Shown: positions 44,834-53,314 of the stretch, one piece after another | Layout of the letters: each line of letters begins with the position of its first letter | How positions within the stretch are numbered: position 1 is the first letter of the stretch | Source of the DNA: Chitinophaga arvensicola | Lineage (GTDB): Bacteria; Bacteroidota; Bacteroidia; Chitinophagales; Chitinophagaceae | DNA length: 64,000 nt | Assembly: GCF_900110835.1 (NCBI RefSeq) | Contig: NZ_FOJG01000002.1 | Location: 1,392,979-1,456,978, forward strand | Direction: 5' to 3' | Notes under the pieces: model-generated | What the model was told of the DNA's origin: nothing | What the model saw: only the letters and a program-made list of their open reading frames with translations | The model's database searches: none | Program-made: the position numbers and the translations under genes

Positions 44834-45517
44834 TTATTCCGGAATTTGCAGTGTGCGGCAAAGTTCCTCATAACTCATTTGCCTGTAGTTGGCCATACGG
44901 GCTCCTGCTACACCACCAGGGATGATCACATATCTCACCTGGTTTTCTGTAGAAGGAATACCGATGGGTACAATATCACAGATCACCCTGATCTTTCCCA
45001 GTGATATGCTTTGCTGGAACCGGTATTCCACATCTGTTCCGCCGTTATTGTAATAGGTAGCCGGCAGTAATTTTGCACCTGCTCCGTCCGGATCCGCTAC
45101 AAATTTTGCATATACCATTACCACGCCTTTGTCCAGGATGTCCTGTGTTACACCAGCGGCGGTGATGTCAAAGTAAAAGGTCTTTTTACCGGAACCCGTT
45201 GATGTGGTAGATACCACCCATGGATTGGTTTTTACCCATTGGGAGTAAATCACGTTCGCTGAACCAGGTTCACCGGCAGGACCCGTTGGACCAGTAGGAC
45301 CTGTGGGGCCGGCTGGACCACCCGGACCGGCGGGGCCGGAAGGACCGGCAGGACCTGTAGGACCAGCGGGACCGGCAGTGCCGTTGGTACCATTGGTGCC
45401 GTTGGTACCGTTTGTGCCATCCCGGCCCGCAGGACCAGGATCTCCCTTTTTGCACCCTGAAAATAAAATCAGGGAGAAGATTAACAATATGCCAGAAGCT
45501 TTTAGAACTGATTTCAT
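44834..45517 (-). CDS. Collagen-like lipoprotein
   Basis: 227 residues. The lipoprotein signal ends LFSGC (Cys22). Residues 25-85 are an unbroken Gly-X-Y run of 20 triplets, rich in GTN then GPA/GPT, which should form a collagen-type triple helix. A C-terminal globular domain of about 140 residues (SQWVKTNPWVV, KKTFYFDITAAGVTQDILDKG, VVMVYAKFVADPDG) resembles the tail found in other Bacteroidota collagen-like proteins, but I do not recognise its fold. It probably sits on the cell surface. It is divergent from the Ter plus-strand operon. Confidence 0.85.
   Translation of the reverse strand: MKSVLKASGILLIFSLILFSGCKKGDPGPAGRDGTNGTNGTNGTNGTAGPAGPTGPAGPSGPAGPGGPAGPTGPTGPTGPAGEPGSANVIYSQWVKTNPWVVSTTSTGSGKKTFYFDITAAGVTQDILDKGVVMVYAKFVADPDGAGAKLLPATYYNNGGTDVEYRFQQSISLGKIRVICDIVPIGIPSTENQVRYVIIPGGVAGARMANYRQMSYEELCRTLQIPE
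45263..45445. repeat. Tandem 9-base repeats coding for Gly-X-Y
   Basis: The part of the collagen-like gene coding for residues 25-85 is internally repetitive (blocks of ttggtaccg and gtaggaccg type). Such a run can change length by slippage. Confidence 0.7.
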
Positions 45518-46047
45518 AGTTCGGTTTAAAGGAATTTGAAAAATTGACTAAAATTCAGTTTTTTTTTGGTGATATACAACGTTGGTACCCGGGCGGGTGT
45601 ACAATTCCACATCTAGATAACTTCAATACAAGATAGTCGATCCTTTTCATTTAACCATGCCCGTCATTGCCTTTATTTCCCTTCCTTATTTTCACACAAT
45701 GACAGATTTATTACTCATTCAATAACGTAATCCCCGCAATAGACAGGATACAAAAAATACATATAAAACTTTAAAACACATTAATTTATAATCTATAAAA
45801 ATGAAAAATTTCAAGTGAGATGCGTGATAAATCGCTATATTAGAAGCTTCAAAAAAGCTGTCAGGCAGACTTTTTGATATTAACCCATAATATATATGTT
45901 TTGGTAACAGAAAGATTAAATACAGGTGTCCAAATATGCCTTATATTAATGTAATGCTACCATACATTGGATTAACCCATATAGTAATATACAGCTAAAG
46001 GGAGAAAGAGCAACTGCTGACGAGATGTAAACACGCTTATAATATAC
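45518..46047. other. 530-base intergenic region between divergent collagen-like gene and Ter operon
   Basis: AT-rich, with no open frame worth calling and no RNA gene recognised. It must hold the promoters of both neighbours. One promoter-like arrangement for the Ter side is listed separately. The length is unusually large for this dense window. Confidence 0.6.
45873..45903 (+). promoter_or_regulatory. Candidate promoter of the plus-strand Ter operon
   Basis: TTTG (45873-45876) lies 18 bases before TATGTTTTG (45895-45903), close to the Bacteroidota pattern TTTG / TAnnTTTG but with one extra T. It would leave a leader of about 140 bases before the first gene. Tentative. Confidence 0.35.
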
Positions 46048-46746
46048 ATGATTAGATACCAACATTATTCTTTTGATCTATGGTTAACTTTAATAAAATC
46101 GAATCCTTTATTTAAACAGGAAAGGACCCGTTTTTTTTACAACCATTTCAATCTGTCACAGAAACCACTGGAAGAAGTGGGGCGTATATTCCGCCGGGTG
46201 GACCTGATGTGCAATGCCATCAACGAAAAAACCGGGGGTAATATCGATGCCGAAGAAATGTACCTGATGGTGATCAATGAAATAAATGATTACAGCAATA
46301 ATTTCGGGGAGATAGATCTGGCGCAGCTTTACCAGGATATGGAAGCATTGGTCCTACGGCATCTCCCGGTAGTATACTGTTCCGCTACGGTAAAGGTACT
46401 GCAGCAGATCAGGGAGCCGGGCAACAGTACCGTGAGCCTGCTCAGCAACACCGCTTTTATTAAAGGCAGTACACTGAGGCGGGTTTTACAGGAGCTGGAA
46501 CTGGACCGCTATTTTGATTTCCTGCTGTTTTCTGATGAAACCGGCATGTCGAAGCCCAATGAAAAAATGTTCAGACTCATGCTGGAACAGGTAGCCAACC
46601 TGCGAAAAAACGCATGTCCTCCTTTAAATAATATTATTCATATTGGCGATAACGAAAGAGCGGATATACAGGGAGCGCAAGTAACAGGCATTCGCACGCT
46701 ATTAATCAACTCCAATCACCAATGTATTTCAAGTTTACTTAACTGA
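46048..46746 (+). CDS. Ter-associated HAD-family hydrolase
   Basis: 232 residues; first gene of the plus-strand Ter operon. HAD motif I is FDLWLTL with Asp10 as the nucleophile, but the second Asp usual in phosphatases is Trp12, as in dehalogenase-type members. Motif II is in SLLSNTAF, the motif III Lys in GMSKPNEKMF, and motif IV in IIHIGDNERADIQGA. Ter clusters often carry a HAD enzyme with a phosphoribosyltransferase, and these have been predicted to make a nucleoside-like metabolite. Its stop overlaps the next start by one base (TGATG). Confidence 0.88.
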   Translation: MIRYQHYSFDLWLTLIKSNPLFKQERTRFFYNHFNLSQKPLEEVGRIFRRVDLMCNAINEKTGGNIDAEEMYLMVINEINDYSNNFGEIDLAQLYQDMEALVLRHLPVVYCSATVKVLQQIREPGNSTVSLLSNTAFIKGSTLRRVLQELELDRYFDFLLFSDETGMSKPNEKMFRLMLEQVANLRKNACPPLNNIIHIGDNERADIQGAQVTGIRTLLINSNHQCISSLLN

Positions 46747-47588
46747 TGACGACTACTTATTCACTGCACAAAATCACCGATGCCGGCCATTTCGGGTTTT
46801 GCCCCGATGAATACAGCCGTTTTAAATTCGGTGACGACACCGTTGCCGAAAAATTCGGTACCAGCCTGGCAGAAGGATTTATTGAACACCATTTAAAAGA
46901 CAGGCCCGTACCACAGATGGTAGTGGTATCCAGTCCATATTCCTTTATTCCAACTGCGACCTTTGCCATGAAAAACTATTTTGTTTTTCAGTTAAACCGC
47001 TGGCTGGCCGCACATGGACACCCGGTACTACAGGAAACAAAAGTACACCGTACCATTACCTATAAGGAAGATTACGGTGAACTGGATGCCGAACAACGAC
47101 TGAAACTGATCGGCAACGACAGTTTTCATATCGACCGGTATTTCCTGGCTGGAAAGAAAGTAATTTTCCTGGATGATATCCGGATTACGGGCGGCCATGA
47201 AAGAATGATCCTGAAAATGGTGGATGCCTATGATCTTTCCAATGATCTGTACCTGCTTTATTTTGCGGAGCTACAGAATAAAAACATTCATCCCAACATT
47301 GAGAATCATCTGAATTACCATTTTGTAAAGTCCATTTTCCACCTGGAAAAGATCATCCAGGGCGATCAGTTCTTTATCAATACCCGTATTGTCAAATACA
47401 TTCTGAACTACGATTTTGACTCATTTTGCATTTTTCTGCAAAATCAATCGGATAAATTCGTAAATCTTTTGTATAATATGGCCCTGGGAAATGGCTATCA
47501 CACGATAGAAGCCTACCAGAAAAATCTGAATTTCATTAAAAATTACTTATTTAACAGTAAACATAAAAGCATACAACATGGCAATTAA
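46746..47588 (+). CDS. Ter-associated phosphoribosyltransferase
   Basis: 280 residues, type I PRTase fold. The PRPP-binding signature is KVIFLDDIRITGGHERM, with Asp143-Asp144 and Thr148-Gly149. An N-terminal HFGFCPDEYSRFKFGD and VVVSSPYSFIPTATFAMKNY belong to the Ter-specific form. It would transfer phosphoribose to an unknown base as part of the predicted Ter metabolite pathway (known from comparative genomics, not biochemistry). It is coupled to HAD upstream and overlaps terD downstream by 11 bases. Confidence 0.87.
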   Translation: MTTTYSLHKITDAGHFGFCPDEYSRFKFGDDTVAEKFGTSLAEGFIEHHLKDRPVPQMVVVSSPYSFIPTATFAMKNYFVFQLNRWLAAHGHPVLQETKVHRTITYKEDYGELDAEQRLKLIGNDSFHIDRYFLAGKKVIFLDDIRITGGHERMILKMVDAYDLSNDLYLLYFAELQNKNIHPNIENHLNYHFVKSIFHLEKIIQGDQFFINTRIVKYILNYDFDSFCIFLQNQSDKFVNLLYNMALGNGYHTIEAYQKNLNFIKNYLFNSKHKSIQHGN

Positions 47589-48132
47589 TTTGCAAAAAGG
47601 TCAGCGACAAACAATTAATGCGCCCAAATTCGTAATTGGCTTGGGTTGGGACGCAAACGCCTCTTCAACAGGTACCAGCTTCGATCTGGATGCTTCTATC
47701 TTTGTGATGGGAGATAATAAAAAGATACTTTCTGATCAGCATTTTATTTTCTATAATAACCTGGTAACACCGGATGGCAGCGTGGAGCATACCGGCGATA
47801 ACCTCACCGGCGACGGCGGCGGCGATGACGAACAGGTCAAAATTGACCTCTCTAAAATAGACTCCAAAGTAGCCGAAATATGCATAGTAGTAACCATCCA
47901 CGATGCAGAAGCACGCAGACAAAACTTTGGTCAGGTAAGAAATTCCTTTGTACGTATCTTCGACCCCGTTACCAATGAAGTATTGCTGAAATACGAACTG
48001 GAAGAAGATTTCTCTATCGAAACCGCCGTAGAATTCGGAAGGATCTACAAACGTAACGATGAATGGAAATTCGAAGCCGTAGGCGTAGGCATGAAAGGTG
48101 GCCTGCAGGACTATCTGAATAAATACAATTAA
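47578..48132 (+). CDS. terD: TerD-family Ca2+-binding stress protein
   Basis: 184 residues, cytoplasmic. It starts MAINLQKGQRQTINAPK, and the Ca-binding motifs are intact: FDLDAS (35-40), and TGDNLTGDGGGDDEQV (about 77-92) supplying the second acidic site. GLGWDANASS, VVTIHDAEARRQNFGQVRNS and FGRIYKRNDEWKFEAVGVG complete the TerD fold. TerD proteins are needed for tellurite and oxidative stress resistance in several bacteria. It is one of four TerD copies in this island. Confidence 0.95.
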   Translation: MAINLQKGQRQTINAPKFVIGLGWDANASSTGTSFDLDASIFVMGDNKKILSDQHFIFYNNLVTPDGSVEHTGDNLTGDGGGDDEQVKIDLSKIDSKVAEICIVVTIHDAEARRQNFGQVRNSFVRIFDPVTNEVLLKYELEEDFSIETAVEFGRIYKRNDEWKFEAVGVGMKGGLQDYLNKYN

Positions 48133-48167
48133 TCTGATTCACAACGATATTAAAATATAAGATCAAC

Positions 48168-48782
48168 ATGGCAATCAATCTTCAAAAAGGTCAGCGTATC
48201 AACCTGGAAAAAAGCAACGGCGCCAAACTGCAGAACATCTGCGTAGGCATCAACTGGGGCGCGATTGAAAAGAAAGGCTTGTTTGGTTTGTCCAAATCTA
48301 AAGAAGCAGTAGACCTGGACGGCAGCTGCGCTTTGTTCTCCGAACAAAAACAACTGCAGGAAGTAGTATATTTCGGTAACCTGAGATCCAAAGATAATTC
48401 CATCCGCCACAGCGGAGATGATCTGACCGGCGACATGAACGGCAACGATGGCCTGGATAATGAAGTAATCACCGTGGATTTTTCCCGCCTGGATCCTACC
48501 ACCAACTACGTGGCATTTGTGCTGAACAGCTTCAGAGGACACGATTTTGGTACCATTCCGTTTGCTTCTATCCGCATCTATGAAGGCACCCCTTCCCGCG
48601 TAAACGAAGTATTCGCCACCTACGACATTGCCAGCGGCGCAGGCTTTGCCGGTCACGTATCCATGGTCATGGGCGTTTTTTACAAAAAGAACGGCGAATG
48701 GAAATTCAATGCCATCGGTGAACCTACGCGTGATAAAAAACTGCAGGAAACAGTGAATACTGTGGCGCAGAATTACCTGTAG
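48168..48782 (+). CDS. terD: TerD-family protein, diverged copy
   Basis: 204 residues. It has the TerD framework (MAINLQKGQRINLEKS, WKFNAIGEPT) with an insert GLFGLSKSKEAVDLDGS, where the first acidic motif reads VDLDGS instead of FDLDAS. The second is HSGDDLTGDMNGNDGLDNEV, longer by several residues. Calcium binding may differ from the canonical copies. It lies 35 bases after the preceding terD. Confidence 0.93.
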   Translation: MAINLQKGQRINLEKSNGAKLQNICVGINWGAIEKKGLFGLSKSKEAVDLDGSCALFSEQKQLQEVVYFGNLRSKDNSIRHSGDDLTGDMNGNDGLDNEVITVDFSRLDPTTNYVAFVLNSFRGHDFGTIPFASIRIYEGTPSRVNEVFATYDIASGAGFAGHVSMVMGVFYKKNGEWKFNAIGEPTRDKKLQETVNTVAQNYL

Positions 48783-48827
48783 GCTTTTCCTTTATAAAGA
48801 CAATCACATTTCATAATAAGATACCTT

Positions 48828-49931
48828 ATGGAAGCAAACCCAAATATACCCGATCCTACTACCCTTCCCGCAGTGCGACTCGATAAAGAAGGAAACGTAG
48901 ACCTGTCCGTGATCACCCCGGACGACGCGAAGAAGTATGGAGATATCGGTAAATCACTTGTCACCACCGACGTGAATTCCATCCTGAATTATGGTACAGA
49001 CGTACAGAATTCAATGGAACGGTACAGTAACGAATTCTTAACCTCGGTACGTACCTACAACGCCGGCGAAGTGGGCGGTCTTATCAACGACCTCCTTACA
49101 GAACTGAACTATATCGATGTAGATGAGCTGAACCAGGGCGCCCTGCAAAGCTTTATCTCCAAAATACCTTTTCTGAAAAAGCTGGTATTTGATGCCAAAA
49201 AGCTGTTCCAGAAATACGATACCGTGATCAACAATATCGATAAGATCACTAACAAGATCAAAGCTGGCCGGATAAACTCCCTGAAGGATAACAGCTCCCT
49301 GCAAACCATGTTCGATAGTAACGTATCTTACATCAAGCAGATGGAAGATCTCATTATTTCAGGTCAACTGAAATACAATGAGCTCACCGAGAAGCTGGCC
49401 CAGATGGAAGCCAATGCCGGTAATTACAACGATTACGAAATTGCCGATCTCAGAGATTTCGTGACCCGCCTCGATAAAAGGCTGGCAGATATGAAGATTG
49501 TACGCTTCATTATGCTGCAATCACTGGCGCAGATCCGCCTGGTGCAAAACAACAACACCTCTATCGCGGAAAAAGCCCAGTCGATCGTTTCTACCACGAT
49601 CCCTGTCTGGAAAAATCAGCTGACCATCGCCGTGGCCCTGCAAAGACAGAAAGCCAACGTGGAAATGCAGCGGAAAATCTCCGATACCACCAACACCATT
49701 CTCCAGAAAAACGCCGATCTGCTGAAACAAAACAGCATTGAAGTAGCCAAAGAGAATGAGAAAACAGTGGTATCTATCGAAACACTGAAGAGAACCACCC
49801 AATCGCTGATTGAAACACTGCATGAAGTGAAAAAGATCCATGAACAAGGAACCGAAAGCCGTAAAGTGCTGGATGGTGAATTGCAGACACTGGAATCTGA
49901 GTTGAAGAAAAATGTAACAAACGTTAGCTAA
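48828..49931 (+). CDS. telA: TelA-like toxic anion resistance protein
   Basis: 367 residues, cytoplasmic, almost entirely alpha-helical. The TelA core is at about 60-340: FLKKLVFDAKKLFQKYDTVI, RINSLKDNSSLQTMFDSN, DYEIADLRDFVTRLDKRLAD and SIVSTTIPVWKNQLTIAVALQRQK, with a long coiled coil to the end. TelA is a known member of Ter/Kil loci, linked to tellurite and antimicrobial tolerance, with unclear mechanism. It is followed after 13 bases by the unknown 320-residue gene. Confidence 0.95.
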   Translation: MEANPNIPDPTTLPAVRLDKEGNVDLSVITPDDAKKYGDIGKSLVTTDVNSILNYGTDVQNSMERYSNEFLTSVRTYNAGEVGGLINDLLTELNYIDVDELNQGALQSFISKIPFLKKLVFDAKKLFQKYDTVINNIDKITNKIKAGRINSLKDNSSLQTMFDSNVSYIKQMEDLIISGQLKYNELTEKLAQMEANAGNYNDYEIADLRDFVTRLDKRLADMKIVRFIMLQSLAQIRLVQNNNTSIAEKAQSIVSTTIPVWKNQLTIAVALQRQKANVEMQRKISDTTNTILQKNADLLKQNSIEVAKENEKTVVSIETLKRTTQSLIETLHEVKKIHEQGTESRKVLDGELQTLESELKKNVTNVS

Positions 49932-49944
49932 CGGAGGATAAATA

Positions 49945-50907
49945 ATGGAGGATAACCTGGCAATCATATTAAGTGACTCAAATAAAACGATCAGCAAATT
50001 ACAGTTGCTGTCCACTTTTTTTGAAGACGAGATAGTATATAAAATTTATCTCAGAAGCCAGGTTGTCCATAAATTATTTGAAACCAACCCGGAACTGGAT
50101 GTCAATAAACTGGAACTCTTTCACCTGCAATACACCACCACGGTGATTGAACTGCTGAGAAAAATTAAAACCAGCAACGAAAGAAATGTAAGTATCCTGT
50201 ACGACGAAATCCAGATCAACAAAGACCTGATCGCCAATATCAACGATTCCGTTTTTTCAGAAAAGAACTTCCAGCTCGACAAACAAAAACAATCCCTGAA
50301 AATTAACCTGTCGCTCCGGAAGCTGTTCCAGGTACTGTCCGATAACTCAGAAGACTACCCCTTCTCTAAAAATATCAATGCCTTCAGCGCCCGCTTCTCC
50401 CAGGATTTTTACTACGATATCTCCACAGAAGCGCTGAACGAGCTGATTAAATTCAATCCCTCCGAAGTATATCGCAACAATTCCGCGATCATCCAACGGA
50501 AGCTGATGGGATTATTGTGTAAAATGGAATTTAAAACGGAGTTCTTCTGCGGACTGAGCGCCGGTAATCTCATTGTAGAAGTATATAAATTCCTCAACCT
50601 GGACAGGTATTTCCTGTTCTTCCCAGCAAAAAACCTGTTCCTGTTCTGTGACCTGTCTACCATTACAGATGTAGACTGGAGCAATACCCTCTCTAAAAAA
50701 ACGAGGATCATACAGGAGCTCACCGACAAAAATGATAATCTCATGAGCCGGGCGAATGTGCTGAAAACGATCATTCCCGAAAATGTAAAAACCCTCCTGG
50801 GAGAGTATTACGAGAAAATTTCGGATGTAAACTTCCTGCAAACAATTGGTCGCTATGATGTACAGACCAACATCCTCAAAACCATGCTGAATACGAATGT
50901 GATTTAA
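49945..50907 (+). CDS. Unknown Ter-island protein
   Basis: 320 residues, last gene of the plus-strand Ter operon. No signal peptide, no membrane segment and no recognised domain. The sequence is helix-rich and charged (LSDSNKTISKLQLLSTFFED, YTTTVIELLRKIKTSNERNV, FLFFPAKNLFLFCDLSTITD). An unusually good Shine-Dalgarno-like GGAGG precedes the start by 7 bases. Its place right after telA suggests a partner for TelA. Confidence 0.85.
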   Translation: MEDNLAIILSDSNKTISKLQLLSTFFEDEIVYKIYLRSQVVHKLFETNPELDVNKLELFHLQYTTTVIELLRKIKTSNERNVSILYDEIQINKDLIANINDSVFSEKNFQLDKQKQSLKINLSLRKLFQVLSDNSEDYPFSKNINAFSARFSQDFYYDISTEALNELIKFNPSEVYRNNSAIIQRKLMGLLCKMEFKTEFFCGLSAGNLIVEVYKFLNLDRYFLFFPAKNLFLFCDLSTITDVDWSNTLSKKTRIIQELTDKNDNLMSRANVLKTIIPENVKTLLGEYYEKISDVNFLQTIGRYDVQTNILKTMLNTNVI

Positions 50908-50923
50908 GCACTGGTGTTTCCAT

Positions 50924-50950
50924 AAAAAAACACCAGTCCGAAGACTGGTG
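50924..50950 (-). terminator. Terminator at the end of the minus-strand Ter operon
   Basis: An 8-bp stem (50931-50938 with 50943-50950) with a TTCG tetraloop on the minus strand is followed by seven T. The same left arm can instead pair with 50910-50919 on the other side. Confidence 0.92.
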
Positions 50951-50981
50951 CTATAATAAAAATCTTTATTTCACATCTCCC

Positions 50982-51770
50982 TTATTTTTCTATTTCCGCC
51001 TCAGGGGTTCTTTTGGGGAAATTCAACAGCAGAGAAGTCAGGATCGGCACGAGGAAAATACCTACGGTCAGGATCGATGTCAGTACATCCGCCTTTGAAC
51101 TTTCCAGGAACTCCGTCACAGGAGAGTGCGGGAAATAGTGTTCATAGATAGACAGGCTCAGTTTCAATCCGAGGATACCGATTACCACATAGGCAGCCGT
51201 TTCCAGGAAAGTAAATTTCGTCATCAGTTTCACGAAAGCCTGTGCTACAAAACGCATGGCCAGGATACCGATAAATACGCCAAGACATACCAGCAGAATA
51301 TTGTCGGTAAAGGCTACCGCCGCAAAAATATTATCTATGGAGAAGGCCATATCCATCAGCTCTACCAGCGCCACCGTAGCCCAGAAGGGACCAATAGCAC
51401 CCACAGTGGCCTTGTATAACCAGTTCTGGCCTTTGTCGATGTTTTCTTCTTCTTCTTTCTCTCCTTTCGCACGTTTCTCTTTCCACCAGCTAAATACCAG
51501 GTACAGCAGATATAAACCGCCAATTGGTTTCAGCCACCAGATAGTAATCAGGAAAGACGCGAACAGCATAGCCAGACCACGGAACAGATAAGCGCCGAAG
51601 ATACCATACTTCAGGGCGCGGTCACGCTGTTTTTCGGGTAAATCCATTACCATAGTGGCAAGTACAGCGGCATTATCAACAGACAGTAAGCTTTCAATAA
51701 TGACAAGGTTCCCGACCACAATCGCCGAAGGGATGGGGTTGTCAATAATTTGCTGGATTAAATGATTCAT
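50982..51770 (-). CDS. terC: TerC-family membrane protein
   Basis: Integral membrane protein, 262 residues from MNHLIQQIIDNPIPSAIVVG; the longer frame adds 13 unlike residues. It has about seven hydrophobic segments and the TerC acidic motifs ESLLSVDNAAVLATMV and MDMAFSIDNIFAAVAFTDN, which probably bind metal. TerC proteins take part in tellurite resistance and metal homeostasis, including Mn2+ handling of exported enzymes in other bacteria. It is the last gene of the minus-strand Ter operon, 25 bases after the kinase. Confidence 0.95.
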   Translation of the reverse strand: MNHLIQQIIDNPIPSAIVVGNLVIIESLLSVDNAAVLATMVMDLPEKQRDRALKYGIFGAYLFRGLAMLFASFLITIWWLKPIGGLYLLYLVFSWWKEKRAKGEKEEEENIDKGQNWLYKATVGAIGPFWATVALVELMDMAFSIDNIFAAVAFTDNILLVCLGVFIGILAMRFVAQAFVKLMTKFTFLETAAYVVIGILGLKLSLSIYEHYFPHSPVTEFLESSKADVLTSILTVGIFLVPILTSLLLNFPKRTPEAEIEK

Positions 51771-51795
51771 TTCAGTTTTATTTTTATATAGGTGT

Positions 51796-53304
51796 CTACT
51801 TGTTGGCAATAGTAATAATCACGACTCTTCCTCCTTCTTCCCTTGACAGCAGTAATCTTTTTCCATCCGTTAATTCCACCATGGACCCGATAGGAATTTC
51901 CTTGTCTTCTGTCAAATCTTTCAGTGTGGTAAGTTGCTGGTTTACCAATACCCATTTATTCTGATGGAAGACGAAATAACCTACCGGCACCTTTTGTGCG
52001 GCAGTCAGTTTCTCGTTGCGGATAACATTCCGGTTTACATGCCACTGAAAAAGATACTGGTTGTTGTACACCATCAACCGGTGATTTTCCGGCTTCCACA
52101 CGGTTGGTTTGAATTCGTAATACAGATCCAGCACCGGTAGCGTGCCTTTATGCGGCGTACCACAGAAAGGACATTTCGGGGAATTCGTATTGTCAAATAC
52201 ATACCATTTCTGTTCGCAGGCCGCATTGCTGCAGGGCTGCATCAGATCGGTGGTTTTTAACAGCGCCTGCTCCCACATTTCCGCCGGCGGGCGCTCTGTA
52301 GGCTGATGCAGTCCTTTTACAAACGCCTGGTAAAACAGTTCCTTCAGATAAGGTCCTGTAATAGTGTACGGCAATTTGGCCACATCTGCCCAGGGCAGTT
52401 CCTTCGGATTTACATGATTCAGCTTCGGGCGGTTGGAAGCATCCTGCGGATGCTCTGTAAACAGCGCCTTCTCCCCCATGCTGAGCAGATCATCCTTCTC
52501 CGCGTCCAGGTCATGCACCTTCCCTCCTTTCAGCGGATGACGGTACAGGAGATACATATAGATCATCACCGCCAGCGCATGCAGATCAGTGAGCCTTGAC
52601 GGGAGTTTCCGGTTAGGATCTTTCAGATCCAGGTGCTTGGTGGCCAATACTTCCGGCGCAATGAAATCGGCGGTACCGATTACATCCGGCGGAAATAATC
52701 CCGGCACTACCAATCCATCTATATCAATGATGGCCGCCGATTTGCTGACCGGATCTACCAACACATTTTTATACGACAGATCAGAATGTGCCAAACCTGC
52801 TGCATGCAAGCGTTTCACGCCCCTCGCAATATTTACACAGATCTGGAAATAGCTTAACCAGTTGCCCAGTTCTGCCTCATCCAGCCGTAATGTGAACTGC
52901 TTATTCCTGAACTTGGGAGACGCAAACCATTTCCCTTCTTTCTCTTTGCCTTTGATCAGGTCATTGGCGGCATAGCCTTTTTTGAAAAAGAAATTGGAAT
53001 GATAGCAAGGTACTACCAGTCCTACTTTTGCACCAGCTTCCACCATGTCGGTGGGCCAGCAATATAGTTCCTTGTAGTAATCTCCCCCTTCCCGGTTAAA
53101 AAAGCTATTATAATAATCAGTAACAATTTTACGCAACCGTTCGCGGGAGGCGTAATCCTGTTGTTCCCGGTAAAAGGCTACCACGTATGATTTATCCGGA
53201 CTGAAATACACGTCTTTCATCCCGCCCCGCATAGGTTCGCCATTGTCAACGTACTGATATGTTTTGCCCGCATTGATGACGGATTGTACCGTTTTTGTAC
53301 TCAT
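51796..53304 (-). CDS. Ter-associated protein kinase with zinc ribbon
   Basis: 502 residues. The N-terminal kinase domain (about 1-340) has the catalytic loop HSDLSYKN (Asp175, Asn180), the metal motif DID-G (Asp194 to Gly197) in place of DFG, and APE at about 216. The usual VAxK lysine is not evident; that strand reads VVAFYR (41-46). A zinc ribbon follows with Cys358, Cys363, Cys378 and Cys381, then an unassigned C-terminal domain of about 110 residues. It forms the vWA-PP2C-kinase triad known as TerY-P with the two genes upstream. Confidence 0.9.
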   Translation of the reverse strand: MSTKTVQSVINAGKTYQYVDNGEPMRGGMKDVYFSPDKSYVVAFYREQQDYASRERLRKIVTDYYNSFFNREGGDYYKELYCWPTDMVEAGAKVGLVVPCYHSNFFFKKGYAANDLIKGKEKEGKWFASPKFRNKQFTLRLDEAELGNWLSYFQICVNIARGVKRLHAAGLAHSDLSYKNVLVDPVSKSAAIIDIDGLVVPGLFPPDVIGTADFIAPEVLATKHLDLKDPNRKLPSRLTDLHALAVMIYMYLLYRHPLKGGKVHDLDAEKDDLLSMGEKALFTEHPQDASNRPKLNHVNPKELPWADVAKLPYTITGPYLKELFYQAFVKGLHQPTERPPAEMWEQALLKTTDLMQPCSNAACEQKWYVFDNTNSPKCPFCGTPHKGTLPVLDLYYEFKPTVWKPENHRLMVYNNQYLFQWHVNRNVIRNEKLTAAQKVPVGYFVFHQNKWVLVNQQLTTLKDLTEDKEIPIGSMVELTDGKRLLLSREEGGRVVIITIANK

Positions 53305-53314
53305 ATAGTCAGCA

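Noticed and set aside
45303..45539. Gly-Pro rich plus-strand frame opposite the collagen-like gene
   Set aside because: Repeats rich in GGxCCx code read as GP-type triplets on both strands; the minus strand has the signal peptide and the globular domain.
48150..48656. 168-residue minus-strand frame over terD
   Set aside because: It is the complement of a strongly supported TerD gene within a tight operon.
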